64,000 nucleotides of DNA from Pelagicoccus sp. SDUM812005 (GTDB taxonomy: Bacteria > Verrucomicrobiota > Verrucomicrobiia > Opitutales > Opitutaceae), in the NCBI RefSeq assembly GCF_031127875.1, contig NZ_JARXIA010000025.1:25674-89673 (forward strand). Reading direction: 5' to 3'. This document shows, one piece after another, positions 55,067 through 64,000 of the stretch (positions are counted from its first letter, which is position 1; each line of letters begins with the position of its first letter). A program made the translations under genes and the position numbers. Below the pieces are notes generated by a model, which did not search any database, was not told the origin of the DNA, and saw nothing but the letters and a program-made list of their open reading frames with translations.

Positions 55067-57724
55067 CTAGTTGGAAGAGGTGTCTCCGGATTGGTTGCGA
55101 AAGACGAGCGGTTCTAAGCCTTCCCGTTGCACGATGAAGTCAGGTTTTCCATCTTGGTTCAGGTCTTCGATATGGATGGACAGGGCGTGTCCGTCTATGA
55201 TGATGCCACTTGACTGAGGCTCTATTGCACGGAAGGTGCCATCGCCATTTCCGAGGAGAAGTTGGCCCAGTCCTCCGTCATAGCGTGAAATATGAGCGGG
55301 GACTTGGTAGTCGTTTTGGGCGGCAACGAGGTCGAGATGGCCATCGCCATCGATGTCGGCTACTCCGAAAGCTTGGATGGGAGCGATTTGGGCTATGAAG
55401 GGGAAGGGGATGAAGCGCTGGGAGCCGTCTGCTTGGCTGATGAGGATGCCGCTGCGGAGTTCTGTTATTTCGGTGCGGGTTGCCTGGTCGAGGGCTGCAG
55501 GTGGGAGAATTTCTTCGATGGATGAAGCGGCGTACTTATTGGTCGAAGGGATTCGTCGTTGGAGGGGTGGGATCGCTGCGATGAGTTCCTTTCGAGAGGC
55601 GAAGGGGAGTAGGCGACCGTCTTGGTAGTAGGCTTCGACTTGTTGGTTTGGGCTACGTCCCCCGAAATTGCCCTTGAAGAAGACGATGGGGGTTTCGGCG
55701 GTGGCTTGGTAGTGTGTATTTAATCCTTGGTTACCGATAGCGAGGTCGGGAATATCATCGCCGTTGAAGTCGGCTTCTATAGAGCAGTTCCAGAGGGTGG
55801 ATTCGAGAAAGGGTGAATCCGGTTTGGGCTGGTTTTTTGGCGACGGGGATTGTGCTGGAGCTGCTTCCTTTGCAAAAATGGGTGCTGTTCTGTTGTTCTT
55901 GACCCAGCTGGGGCTGGACGATTCGGAGCTCGAGGATTCCTGGATGAGGTAGCGATGGTTAACGGGAAGATCCTCTAGGGTTTGGGTTGCTCCGCTTGGC
56001 CAGTTTATGGTGGCTGCTAGTATTTCGGTATCCTCGCCAAGGCCGAAATGGAGGACGGGTTCGCTGCTGGAAAGGTAGCCGCGGGCCAGGACGAGCTGGC
56101 GTAGTTGCTTTCCTGATTTTGTTTGAATCTCGATGGTGGCGCCGACGCCGTAGCGATTGGAGGCGGCGCCTCGGAGATCGAAGATGACTCGATTGCCCTT
56201 GGGGCTGTCGTTGCGGAGGATTGTTGGAGGGGCTTCGAGGTTGCTGTATACCAGATCGAGATCGCCATCGTTGTCGAAATCGGCGAAGGCGGTGCCGAAG
56301 CTGACGCCGACCTCCCCGAGGCCCCAGTCTTGCTCAATGCGTTTGAAGCCTTGGCCTTCTTGGTTGCGATAGGCGAGGTTTGCCTCGTTCATGACTGGGC
56401 TGGATTTCATGACTGCGAGGCGTGCTTTGGGATGAACAGTGCGGTAGATTCTTTGGCGTAGGTCGTCGTTTTGGTATTCGCGGGACATGCCGTTGGTGAC
56501 GTGAAGGTCGAGCCAGCCATCGTTGTCTAAGTCGACGAAACGGGTCGACCAGGTCCAGTCGGTGCGGGCTATTCCGTAGAGCCAGGCACCCTCTCGCATT
56601 CGTCCCGTTCCATTATTCAAATACAGAGCGTTATACATGTACTGAGGAGCTGTGCCGGGGGAAATGTTTTCGTCGCGCATGGAGTAGCGGGTAACAGCCA
56701 TGCCACGGTGGTCCATCTCATGGGTGGTGGGGGCCATGTCGGCGACGAAGAAGTCAATGTGCCCGTCATTGTCGATATCCCCGAGGTCGGCGCCCATTGA
56801 GGAGAAGGGTTGGTGGGGGACGACTTGATCTAGTACGTTTGTGAATGTGCCGTCGCCATTGTTGCGATACAAGGTGTCGGGCGTGGCGAAATCGTTCGCG
56901 ATGTAGAGGTCGGGCCAATTGTCTTCGTTGTAGTCCCACCAAGTGGCGGAGTGGCCTAAGGTCAGCCCGGATATTCCGGCAGCGTCGGTGACGTCTGTGA
57001 ATTTACCGTATCCGATGTTACGATACAAACGGTCTCGATTGCCTTCGGGGCTTGTGGTTGAGTCTAGGAGATTGGTCTGCACGTAGACATCGAGCCAGCC
57101 ATCTCTGTCGAAGTCGGCAAAGCAAGCCATGCCGCTAGCACTGTTGAGAGCGAGTCCATTGGCATTCTCGGCTTCTTTAAAGGTGCCGTCGCCTTGGTTG
57201 ATGAAGAGTTGATTGGGGGCATTGGAACGGCATAAGTACAGGTCTAAATCTCCGTCGTTGTCGATGTCGGCGAATGCGGCGCCTTGTTTCCAGATTTCGA
57301 CGGAGCTCTCATCTTCAACCGAGCCAAACCAGCTGAGGAGTCCGCTTTCGGCTTTAGGGGCGAGGCCGGCTTTTTCGGTGGTGTCTTCGAATTTCCAGTT
57401 GCCGAGGTTACGAAATAGCTTGGAGCGACCGGTTTTGTTTACGATGTAGAGGTCGGGCTTGCCGTCGTTGTCGTAGTCTCCGACTGTGATGCCGGTACCG
57501 ATGGCACCGAGCGCGAATTCTTGGTAGCGTTCGCCCCACATGCGAGGGTCAGCGTACTCGTTGTTGGCGCGAATACCTGTTTCTTCTGGGCTGAGGCGGG
57601 TGAAAAGGGTTGTGCTGCTTTTAGAGCTAGGCGGCGCGAGAGGAATGGACCGGGGGGTGGAGTTGAGGTAGCTAGCGCCAGCGATGTAAAGGGTGGTTAC
57701 TGTTGTGATCGCTAGTACGCGCAT
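55067..57724 (-). CDS. Secreted FG-GAP/UnbV protein, short form (copy 4)
   Basis: 885 residues from the ATG at 57724. A signal peptide (MRVLAITTVTTLYIAGASYL) follows directly; a much longer in-frame start at 57907 would include a charged leader and was not used. It has an FG-GAP block, an ASPIC/UnbV domain (GVGATIEIQTKSG, VLARGYLSSSEP, INWPSG) and a C-terminal FG-GAP block. It is most similar to its neighbour at 52380-55064. It lies 197 bp downstream of the TonB receptor gene, with a terminator between. Possible tandem duplication; function unknown. Confidence 0.9.
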   Translation of the reverse strand: MRVLAITTVTTLYIAGASYLNSTPRSIPLAPPSSKSSTTLFTRLSPEETGIRANNEYADPRMWGERYQEFALGAIGTGITVGDYDNDGKPDLYIVNKTGRSKLFRNLGNWKFEDTTEKAGLAPKAESGLLSWFGSVEDESSVEIWKQGAAFADIDNDGDLDLYLCRSNAPNQLFINQGDGTFKEAENANGLALNSASGMACFADFDRDGWLDVYVQTNLLDSTTSPEGNRDRLYRNIGYGKFTDVTDAAGISGLTLGHSATWWDYNEDNWPDLYIANDFATPDTLYRNNGDGTFTNVLDQVVPHQPFSSMGADLGDIDNDGHIDFFVADMAPTTHEMDHRGMAVTRYSMRDENISPGTAPQYMYNALYLNNGTGRMREGAWLYGIARTDWTWSTRFVDLDNDGWLDLHVTNGMSREYQNDDLRQRIYRTVHPKARLAVMKSSPVMNEANLAYRNQEGQGFKRIEQDWGLGEVGVSFGTAFADFDNDGDLDLVYSNLEAPPTILRNDSPKGNRVIFDLRGAASNRYGVGATIEIQTKSGKQLRQLVLARGYLSSSEPVLHFGLGEDTEILAATINWPSGATQTLEDLPVNHRYLIQESSSSESSSPSWVKNNRTAPIFAKEAAPAQSPSPKNQPKPDSPFLESTLWNCSIEADFNGDDIPDLAIGNQGLNTHYQATAETPIVFFKGNFGGRSPNQQVEAYYQDGRLLPFASRKELIAAIPPLQRRIPSTNKYAASSIEEILPPAALDQATRTEITELRSGILISQADGSQRFIPFPFIAQIAPIQAFGVADIDGDGHLDLVAAQNDYQVPAHISRYDGGLGQLLLGNGDGTFRAIEPQSSGIIIDGHALSIHIEDLNQDGKPDFIVQREGLEPLVFRNQSGDTSSN

Positions 57725-57864
57725 ATCTAAGTAATCGAGAAGTGAATACGAGAAGCTGCTGGTTAGCCTATCGCGAATCAAGCTTTGTTCGTGGGGCAAA
57801 ACAAGGTTCAAAAAATGGAACAGCTGGGATCTTGCATTATGATTGTACCGTTCGTTCAGGCAAG

Positions 57865-57892
57865 AAAAACGCCCCCGGAAAATCCGGGGGCG
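57865..57892 (-). terminator. Terminator after the second TonB receptor gene
   Basis: Stem CGCCCCCGGA (57870-57879) and TCCGGGGGCG (57883-57892) with a 3-nt loop. On the minus strand it is followed by TTTTT (57865-57869). It lies 30 bp downstream of the receptor stop and would limit read-through into the UnbV genes. Confidence 0.88.
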
Positions 57893-57921
57893 CGCAAAGA
57901 CGACCAATTAATATCAATTGA

Positions 57922-60900
57922 TCAGAACGAGAATGTATTCCTAATCGACCAGGTTTCCGACGGCGCTATACGATAGCCCGCCGGCGTACCATCCGGTTGG
58001 GTCGTTATCGGTATCAGGCCATCCCCCTCAAAGGCGTTTCTAACGTTTAGCTGTATTCGCCAATCGAGATTGTCATTTAACTCCCTGCCGTATCCGATCC
58101 AGAGGTCTAGATTCGTCTCGGAAGGGCCCATATAGGGGTGTTCTAGATCGTAGCCGAGTTTTCCATCCGAATCGATTACGGGAGTATATCCAATGATAAC
58201 CGAATCTTGGTAGCGAAGTCCGCCTCCTACGCTTAGACCGGCGAATTTACCATCGGTGAAGTCGTAGTTGGTGATCAAGTTAGCGCGCCATTCGCGAAGT
58301 TCCGGGACGTTTGTGCCTTCCTGAAGCTTGCGCGAGGTCCACTCGGAACCGATTTCGCGATTCCACTGGAATAGGGTCGTTTCGTTGCCGGCACCACCCC
58401 ACCAGACGCGGATGTCGCCTGCCGCAGTATTGTTGAGAGCGTTCTCGTAACCAGAGATGAACTCGTTCAGCGCAGCACCACCGATATTATTGCGAACTGC
58501 CGTGGTTTTGGCGGCATTGACCATGATGTTCCAGTTTTCGGTGGGTCGCATCGTGAACTCCATCTCGTAGCCCTGCGAGGTACTGTCCTCGGTAACCGCA
58601 AGATTTTGCGGAGTTGTGGCTGAGATTCGTGTCGCATCTGTGGTTCTAAACGGGCTGTTCAGATCGATTTTCCATGCTTCGTAGAAACGTGGGTCAATCG
58701 AAGCCTGCCAAGAGCGCCATGCGGCGATCGCATTAGCCTCGCGGGCAGCGGCATCTGCGGCTGTCTCTCCAGGAGCAAGGCCATAGTTGTACAGTGAACC
58801 TCTTCCGCCGTCAACGGGGTCACCGTTGATGTCATTCCCTTGTCCATCGTTCCAAATGTCGACGTTCGGAAGGAGAAGGTCCTCCGAAAAGTTCGGCGGA
58901 ACAGCGGAACCGGCGGGTCGGTTTTTGGCGATGTGGCTGATGACGTGTGACTGGTTGTCGATAGACATGTCGTATTCAAACTGGTTGGCCCAGTTGCCGC
59001 CCCAGTCTTGGGATTGTCCTACGAAACCGATATTGCTGAGAGCTGTGCTCGTACCGTTGGTAACGTTGGTCGTGAACTTGTTGAGCTTGAAGGAGTAGCG
59101 GCCATCTTTGCTTTGCACGAGTATGCCCTTGTCCCAGGTTTCGCCGGCAGGGGCGGAGATGGATTCGCCGTAGGCGTCGACGCGAGCCGATTCAGGCTGG
59201 AAGTTCGACGAGTTGTTGTAGAACAAGCTCACGCTGAATGGCAGGTTGTCCATGAGGTCGCTGACAAAAGGCAGCTGGTCGAGGTGTGTGACGATGCTGT
59301 AGCTGTGAGATTGGACCTCGAGTTGGTTTTCTCTGGCCCCTTCGAGCGTGTAGTAGGATGGGTCAAAGTCCAAGTATCCGAATCCGCCACCGTCTAGATG
59401 ATCATTGGTGTCCTGGCTGAAAGATCGAGAGGTCACCGTGTCCTTGCGCCATCCATAGGTTCCGACGATGGAATCGTTGATGAGGTGTCCTTGCCAGATC
59501 AGCGCTTGGGATTCCACTTCGCTACTCTCCAAGGCAGCCCGAGTGGTCAGTCTTTCGCGGTTCGCTGCTGAGTCCTCGGACGCAGTTAAGGTGTACGGAT
59601 AGTCGCGCCAGCCCACGTAGTTCAGCGGGTTCTCCGCTTGGGTGCTTAGGCGACGATCTGGCCACAAGGTCTCTGCGTCAGGATTGGAAGGGTCATAATC
59701 TGGATACTCCAGTTCAGGTGGCAGATACGCATTGTTGATCCATTCCGCTGCTGGATCGACACCTGGATAATTGCCCCAAGTTGAGTCGAAGACTCTCGTT
59801 ATCGAATTCCGAGGTAGGTTAACCTTCTGGGTGATGCCTGGAATGTGTGCCCCGACGGCACTCGACGCATCCTTGAGTGAGCCACCCAAGTAGACCACGG
59901 TGCTGGGAGCGAGATCGCCATTGCTGAAACTGTTGACGTTGGCGAAGTTCATGAAGTCGATGTACCCTTGGTCCTCTATCGCGTACTGTTGCCAGTTCCG
60001 GTTTTCACGGTCGAGCGAGTCTTCGCTATAGAGGCCAGTGATTGTGCCGCTACCGAGTATGTTGGTAAACCAGTTGCCGTCCCCTTTGTCGAAGTCGTAC
60101 TTGACGAAAGGAGTGACGCGGATGCTCTCGCGCATGCTCTCGTAGGAGTTGTTTCCGAATTGGCCTTTATCAGAGACGAATGGACGTCCAACGTTCGGAT
60201 TTGGCGTACCGTTGTCGAAAGGTATTTCACCCGGATCCCAGCCGTCTGTGTTGCCGTCAGGGAATACTCCCATCATATCGATGTAGAGAGCCTGTTGACT
60301 TCCGGTGAGGAGTGACAGCTGACCGTTGTCGTAGTCCTGCTTGTTGTACGACAGGTCGAAACCAACCATGTCGCTCAAGTAGGTCTGGGAGAAGCTCATG
60401 GTCAAGGAGTTGAAGTTTTGCCACTCCTCCTTGTTTGGACCGTCGATTAGGTTGTTGTAGAAGTCAAAGATGGAAGGATCGGTAATGCTGTTGTTCTTGT
60501 AGACGCCAAACTCGCCGAAGGGCAGGCCTGCGTTTTTGGCGAAGTCCGACTCGGTTGCGATTCCCATCGAACGGTTGAAGTCGAAACCGCCGATTCCTCC
60601 ATCGATGTTACCATCTGGCCCAATGCCTCGAGATCCTTGGATTTCCTGTTGCCAGATTTGAGGTGCTGCGCCGTCTACCGCAAAGTAGTTGATGGGACCG
60701 CCAAAAGCATCAGCGAAGCTGCCGAGGCGAGGATTGTAGTCTGGATTGAAGGCTCCAGAGTACGGACCGCCATTAACGCCCGGGCGGCCTTGGCCGTGGT
60801 TCGGGAACTGGACGTTGTCCTGCTGCAACTGGTGGGCGTTAAAAGTTTGCCTATTGAGAGCCTGGTAAACCCGAGTGTCGCCTTTGCTGACAGCTATCAG

Positions 60901-61836
60901 CTCTCCGTCGGGACCGATGATGTTTCCGTTGGAAATGTAGGAACCATTGTAGGTGCCGGTATCGAACCAAGGGGTGATGCGGTCGATAGGGGGCAGGGTT
61001 CTAGGGTTGTTGCTTTCAACCTTACCGTCCTCAAAGTTCGCTTTGAAGGTGGTCCTGACGCCCTCGCCGTTGAGGAAGGCAGGATCCCAGCGCAAGGCCG
61101 CGTAGATGCGTTTGTCTAGACTGTATGCGGGTTTTTGTTGATATTTTTCGTCATTGTTCAGGACGGAAAATCGCACCGCTAGCTCGTCTTCTATAAGGAC
61201 CTTGTTGATGTCGAAGGCCAGCCGAATGCTATTGTTCTGGTCGAACCGTACTTCAACCTCTCCTTCGTCCTCGTAGGCAGCGCTTTTCAAGCCGACGTTT
61301 ACGAGGCCGGCTGGGCTTCCCTGTCCGAACAGAATGGAGTTAGGCCCGCGTTGCAGTTCTACACGTTCGACGTTGTATCCATCCCAAGGAATGTCGGAAG
61401 TGAAGAAGTCTCGCGTATTGTCGGCGGCGGTGAGGCCGCGCACGCGCGTGTTTTGGTTCGGGTTGATGAAGTTGGACGATTCGTCGAGCAACGCTCCATC
61501 GCCTGTGCCGGCGAAGGTGCCTTGCGTGCCTCCGACTTCGGTTCCCGTGGTGTATTGCAGCAGGGATTTGTTATCGGTCGCTCCAGTGTCTTCGAGGAAT
61601 TGCGTCGTGACAACGGATATTGCGTTACCGACATCGCGCAGTTTGGTGTTCAGACGATTACCAGCCAGCGTATCCACCGCTTGATAACCTTCTCTATCAT
61701 TGGCCGTGACTTCAAACGGCGAGAGTTCGAAGACTTCTTCTTCCCCGCCGTCTGCGTCCTGACCGACCGTTGGCAGAGTGAGCAAGGTGCTCGCAAACGC
61801 CATGATCGTGCATGATCTTAGGTTTTGTTTTTTCAT
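57922..61836 (-). CDS. TonB-dependent outer-membrane receptor (copy 2)
   Basis: 1304 residues. A signal peptide (MKKQNLRSCTIMAFASTLLT) precedes a TonB-box-like stretch (EVFELSPFEVTANDREGYQA), a plug with TLAGNRL, RVRGLTAADNTRD and VELQRGPNSILFGQGSPAG, and a long barrel ending in RNTFSF. It shares this plan with the receptor at 15176-18901, and both lack SusD. It lies upstream of two UnbV genes and an STT3-like gene on the same strand. Candidate operator G lies about 800 bp upstream, which is far for direct control. A half-site GGTTATA is seen at 61838-61844 just at the start codon. Confidence 0.92.
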   Translation of the reverse strand: MKKQNLRSCTIMAFASTLLTLPTVGQDADGGEEEVFELSPFEVTANDREGYQAVDTLAGNRLNTKLRDVGNAISVVTTQFLEDTGATDNKSLLQYTTGTEVGGTQGTFAGTGDGALLDESSNFINPNQNTRVRGLTAADNTRDFFTSDIPWDGYNVERVELQRGPNSILFGQGSPAGLVNVGLKSAAYEDEGEVEVRFDQNNSIRLAFDINKVLIEDELAVRFSVLNNDEKYQQKPAYSLDKRIYAALRWDPAFLNGEGVRTTFKANFEDGKVESNNPRTLPPIDRITPWFDTGTYNGSYISNGNIIGPDGELIAVSKGDTRVYQALNRQTFNAHQLQQDNVQFPNHGQGRPGVNGGPYSGAFNPDYNPRLGSFADAFGGPINYFAVDGAAPQIWQQEIQGSRGIGPDGNIDGGIGGFDFNRSMGIATESDFAKNAGLPFGEFGVYKNNSITDPSIFDFYNNLIDGPNKEEWQNFNSLTMSFSQTYLSDMVGFDLSYNKQDYDNGQLSLLTGSQQALYIDMMGVFPDGNTDGWDPGEIPFDNGTPNPNVGRPFVSDKGQFGNNSYESMRESIRVTPFVKYDFDKGDGNWFTNILGSGTITGLYSEDSLDRENRNWQQYAIEDQGYIDFMNFANVNSFSNGDLAPSTVVYLGGSLKDASSAVGAHIPGITQKVNLPRNSITRVFDSTWGNYPGVDPAAEWINNAYLPPELEYPDYDPSNPDAETLWPDRRLSTQAENPLNYVGWRDYPYTLTASEDSAANRERLTTRAALESSEVESQALIWQGHLINDSIVGTYGWRKDTVTSRSFSQDTNDHLDGGGFGYLDFDPSYYTLEGARENQLEVQSHSYSIVTHLDQLPFVSDLMDNLPFSVSLFYNNSSNFQPESARVDAYGESISAPAGETWDKGILVQSKDGRYSFKLNKFTTNVTNGTSTALSNIGFVGQSQDWGGNWANQFEYDMSIDNQSHVISHIAKNRPAGSAVPPNFSEDLLLPNVDIWNDGQGNDINGDPVDGGRGSLYNYGLAPGETAADAAAREANAIAAWRSWQASIDPRFYEAWKIDLNSPFRTTDATRISATTPQNLAVTEDSTSQGYEMEFTMRPTENWNIMVNAAKTTAVRNNIGGAALNEFISGYENALNNTAAGDIRVWWGGAGNETTLFQWNREIGSEWTSRKLQEGTNVPELREWRANLITNYDFTDGKFAGLSVGGGLRYQDSVIIGYTPVIDSDGKLGYDLEHPYMGPSETNLDLWIGYGRELNDNLDWRIQLNVRNAFEGDGLIPITTQPDGTPAGYRIAPSETWSIRNTFSF

Positions 61837-63133
61837 AGGTTATAGTTGATTATGAACAGGAAATCATGGCGTCGCGGAAGGTGCTGTATTCAGCTCTCGA
61901 ATCGTAGGCTATGGGAGGGGGCGCTTTCCTTTTTCGAGGCTGCGGTTGTTCCGTACCGAGGCTGATGGCTTGGGCCATGGAGCTTGGGGGAGGAGCCCGA
62001 TTGAACGAGCGTTGGAAATTTGCAGTTTCTAGTGGCAGGGTAGTACAGCGCGCGTTGTTGGGCGACTGGGAGCCGTTCGAGGATGTTGCGGAGAGGGGAG
62101 CTACTGAAACAGCCCGGCGAGGGCCGGTTGGGCTCCTGGGGTATCTTACTAACCTGGATGCATTGGCCTCCCCTAGATTCCCTGCCGAGTCTTCGGCAAG
62201 ACGTTATCTAATAAAGGCGGATGCGATTCGTGGCTGATTGCCAATAGCTAGGTACGAACCGTTGCGGGTTCTCGGATGATGGGGGAGGGTAGGGGGTGGG
62301 TATGTTCTAGTTGGAATTGCAGCCTTGGAAATGAACAGTGTTAAGCTGCTCTAATCATAGGGGTAAGGGGGCAATCGGTGGGTAGCTTTATCAATAAAAC
62401 TGATTGGTCTTATTAATATAACCGAGGTTATTCAAATGCCTGCCCTCGTCAAACCGGACTCGGTAGTATTAGATACTCTGTCCGTCTGTCTATAGAGCAG
62501 GCTTTTATCTGCGGTGGCACTGTTGATTGATTTCTATGCGGAGACCTCAAGTGGTTGCAGGAGAGTGAGTTGTTGCGAGAATGAAAAGGTCGGGAACTGC
62601 TTGGGCTTAGGATAGCTGCTGTTTTCTATATCCCAAGTTATAGGGAATATATCGACAAATCATATAGAAACGTCTCTTGTCAGCATGGTGCAGCTCTTTC
62701 AAGACCCCGTTTCGACGCTTAAGTAGATCCCCTCAGCTCATTTTCTTTTATTGAATTTGCTTCGGTAAATCAGGGCGCTCTGGTTATGCGATTGCGTTAT
62801 CTTTTTGGAAATTGGAGACGCCAGTATGGGACCGTTGTGAGAGTTAAGCTTTTAGGCCGGAGTGGGATAGATGGTTGAGTTGATTGGAGTTCTTAGGACT
62901 CGTTGAGCTTATGCTTTTGCTGTTCAACGGCACAGCCGTGTCAGTCGTGGCTGCCGTGCGCGAAGTTGATGGGCTTGTCGATTAAGGGGTTGAGGCACGC
63001 CTTAGTCGTCTAAGGAGTCATCTTATCCTTTTTCTACCCGTGACTGCTCCTCTCTCTTTCCGCGAAACATTCATGGGTGGCGGCCGTTTTCCAATTTACA
63101 GCGCTTCGCCGAGCACCTGCCTTTACAGATTCT
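61837..63133. other. Long gene-poor region upstream of TonB receptor 2
   Basis: About 1.3 kb. A frame at 61911-62237 (108 codons) was considered and not accepted, since it shows no known motif. Palindrome G is at 62626-62643. Short hairpins (TGCCGA/TCGGCA near 62185, CCTTAG/CTAAGG near 63003) are present. Nothing else could be assigned. Confidence 0.5.
62626..62643. promoter_or_regulatory. Candidate operator, 7-2-7 palindrome (site G)
   Basis: CTATATCCCAAGTTATAG. Half-sites TATATCC (62627-62633) and AGTTATA (62636-62642) are separated by CA. No start codon of an accepted gene is closer than about 500 bp, so its target is uncertain. Confidence 0.45.
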
Positions 63134-63733
63134 ATGAAAAGGACCGTACCCTGCTTTCGCTGACTCTATTTGCGCCGCTCCTATTCGCGGGGAGCGACAA
63201 GGCCCATGAACATGGGCGCGGAAGCTTCAAAAACAAGATCGGGTTACAACTGTGGAGCTTGCGAGACTTGACCAAGGAGGATCCGGAGGTGGCCCTGGAC
63301 CTGGTTAAGGCATGGGGATCGAGCAGTTGAATACTGCGGTGGAGCATTTTAACAAGTGGGAGGCAATGTTCGCGAAAGAGGGAATCCGTTTCGGCTACCC
63401 TCCCCACGGCGATGAGTTTGTCCCCCGGCGAGCTGGAAGGGGAACCCCTCCTCGATTCCATGTTTCGGAAGACAGATCCCGATACCGTCTGGTTCGAAAT
63501 GGATGTCTTCTGGGTGGTGCACGGCGGGGGAGATCCCGTCGAACTCTTGCACAAGTACAAGGACCGCTGGATTGCCACCCATATCAAGGATATCAGGAAA
63601 GGAGCTCCGATCGGGAGGGGCGCCTGCCACGGACAAAGTGGCGGTTGGCACCGGTCAGATCGACTGGGCGGGAATCCTCTACTCGATCCTCATCTCCTGC
63701 CAACGCCTGGACATCCAGCCGCTGGAATGACTG
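63134..63733 (+). pseudogene. Decayed sugar phosphate isomerase/epimerase (xylose isomerase-like TIM barrel)
   Basis: Recognisable pieces lie in different frames. One frame gives a signal-like start (LLSLTLFAPLLFAG) and IGLQLWSLRDLTKED. A second gives IEQLNTAVEHFNKWEAMF and GIRFGYPPHGDEFVP. A third gives DPDTVWFEMDVFWVVHGGGD and THIKDIRKGAP. A fourth block, VAVGTGQIDWAGIL, is shifted again. Intact family members have these in one frame, with about 80 more residues between the first two, so there is also an internal deletion. It is therefore a multiply disrupted gene of the sugar phosphate isomerase/epimerase family, originally exported. Boundaries are approximate. Confidence 0.8.
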
Positions 63734-63936
63734 ACCGATCTGCTAAAAACCGACCTAGCCAAGCACGCCCCGGAAGAACGCTCGAAGCTCACGCCATCGA
63801 ACTGGGCCAAGTCAAGGGGGCAGATTTAGTACCGCTTACCCAAAACGTCCCGATTCGGCCACCGCGAGTCCCTTTTCCGGCTCGTTTCGGGCTGGGGATC
63901 TTCGTTGGCTCGCGCCAAGTCCGTAGCCCAAACGCG

Positions 63937-63963
63937 AAAAAGCGCTTCCAGTGGAGGAAGCGC
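63937..63963 (-). terminator. Terminator of a minus-strand gene beyond the right edge
   Basis: Stem GCGCTTCC (63942-63949) and GGAAGCGC (63956-63963), loop of 6 nt. On the minus strand a TTTTT run follows (63937-63941). No gene in the window uses it, so it probably ends a transcript entering from the right. The 200 bases to its left hold no recognisable gene after the pseudogene. Confidence 0.7.
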
Positions 63964-64000
63964 GGGAAAAGCAAAACGCATATAGCGTTTCCGGCTAGGT

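Noticed and set aside
61911..62237. 108-codon plus-strand frame upstream of TonB receptor 2
   Set aside because: No recognisable motif, signal or partner gene; it may be a chance frame in GC-rich sequence.

Overview
The window looks like a chromosomal segment of a Verrucomicrobiota bacterium, most likely an Opitutia-type polysaccharide degrader. It combines very large TonB-dependent receptors without any SusD partner, long secreted FG-GAP/UnbV proteins, split two-component sensors with Reg_prop propellers, and a dense set of secreted glycoside hydrolases and esterases. This placement rests on gene content only.

Layout. 1-2855: 5' end of a large secreted repeat/beta-helix protein that runs off the left edge. 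3133-3938: two small exported proteins. 4289-4382: a terminator and a 3' fragment of a tRNA-Gly gene, possibly an old integration site. 4652-8309: a NarL-type response regulator and a propeller sensor kinase. 8785-14768: an STT3-like membrane protein and a UnbV protein, divergent from a TonB receptor (15176-18901), which is followed by a small FG-GAP protein and a TPR protein. 22028-23317: a XylR-like AraC regulator. 23654-36303: a plus-strand run of GH43-GH5 fusion, GH95, CE1-type esterase, GH97 and GH43. 36441-45305: a minus-strand run of GH51, a hydrolase, GH43-CBM6, three esterases (CE1-like, CE6-like, BD-FAE-like) and another GH43. 46256-61836: three more UnbV proteins, a second STT3-like protein and a second TonB receptor. 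63134-63733: a decayed sugar isomerase/epimerase.

How it fits together. The enzymes match a complex arabinoxylan, including substituted types that carry galactose, L-galactose and ester groups. Side chains would be removed by GH43, GH51, GH95, GH97 and the esterases. Oligosaccharides would enter through the TonB receptors, and the XylR-like protein would sense pentose. No GH10/GH11 endoxylanase, alpha-glucuronidase or xylose catabolic gene is present.

Two patterns are not explained by ordinary annotation. First, the set TonB receptor + UnbV + STT3-like membrane protein occurs twice, once on each side of the xylan locus. Second, an 18-bp palindrome with NarL-like 7-2-7 geometry (roughly CTATRKCYNNRGNTATAG) occurs in seven intergenic regions, including those upstream of the sensor kinase, a UnbV/TonB pair, the XylR-like gene and two hydrolase operons. 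It could be the operator of the local response regulator.
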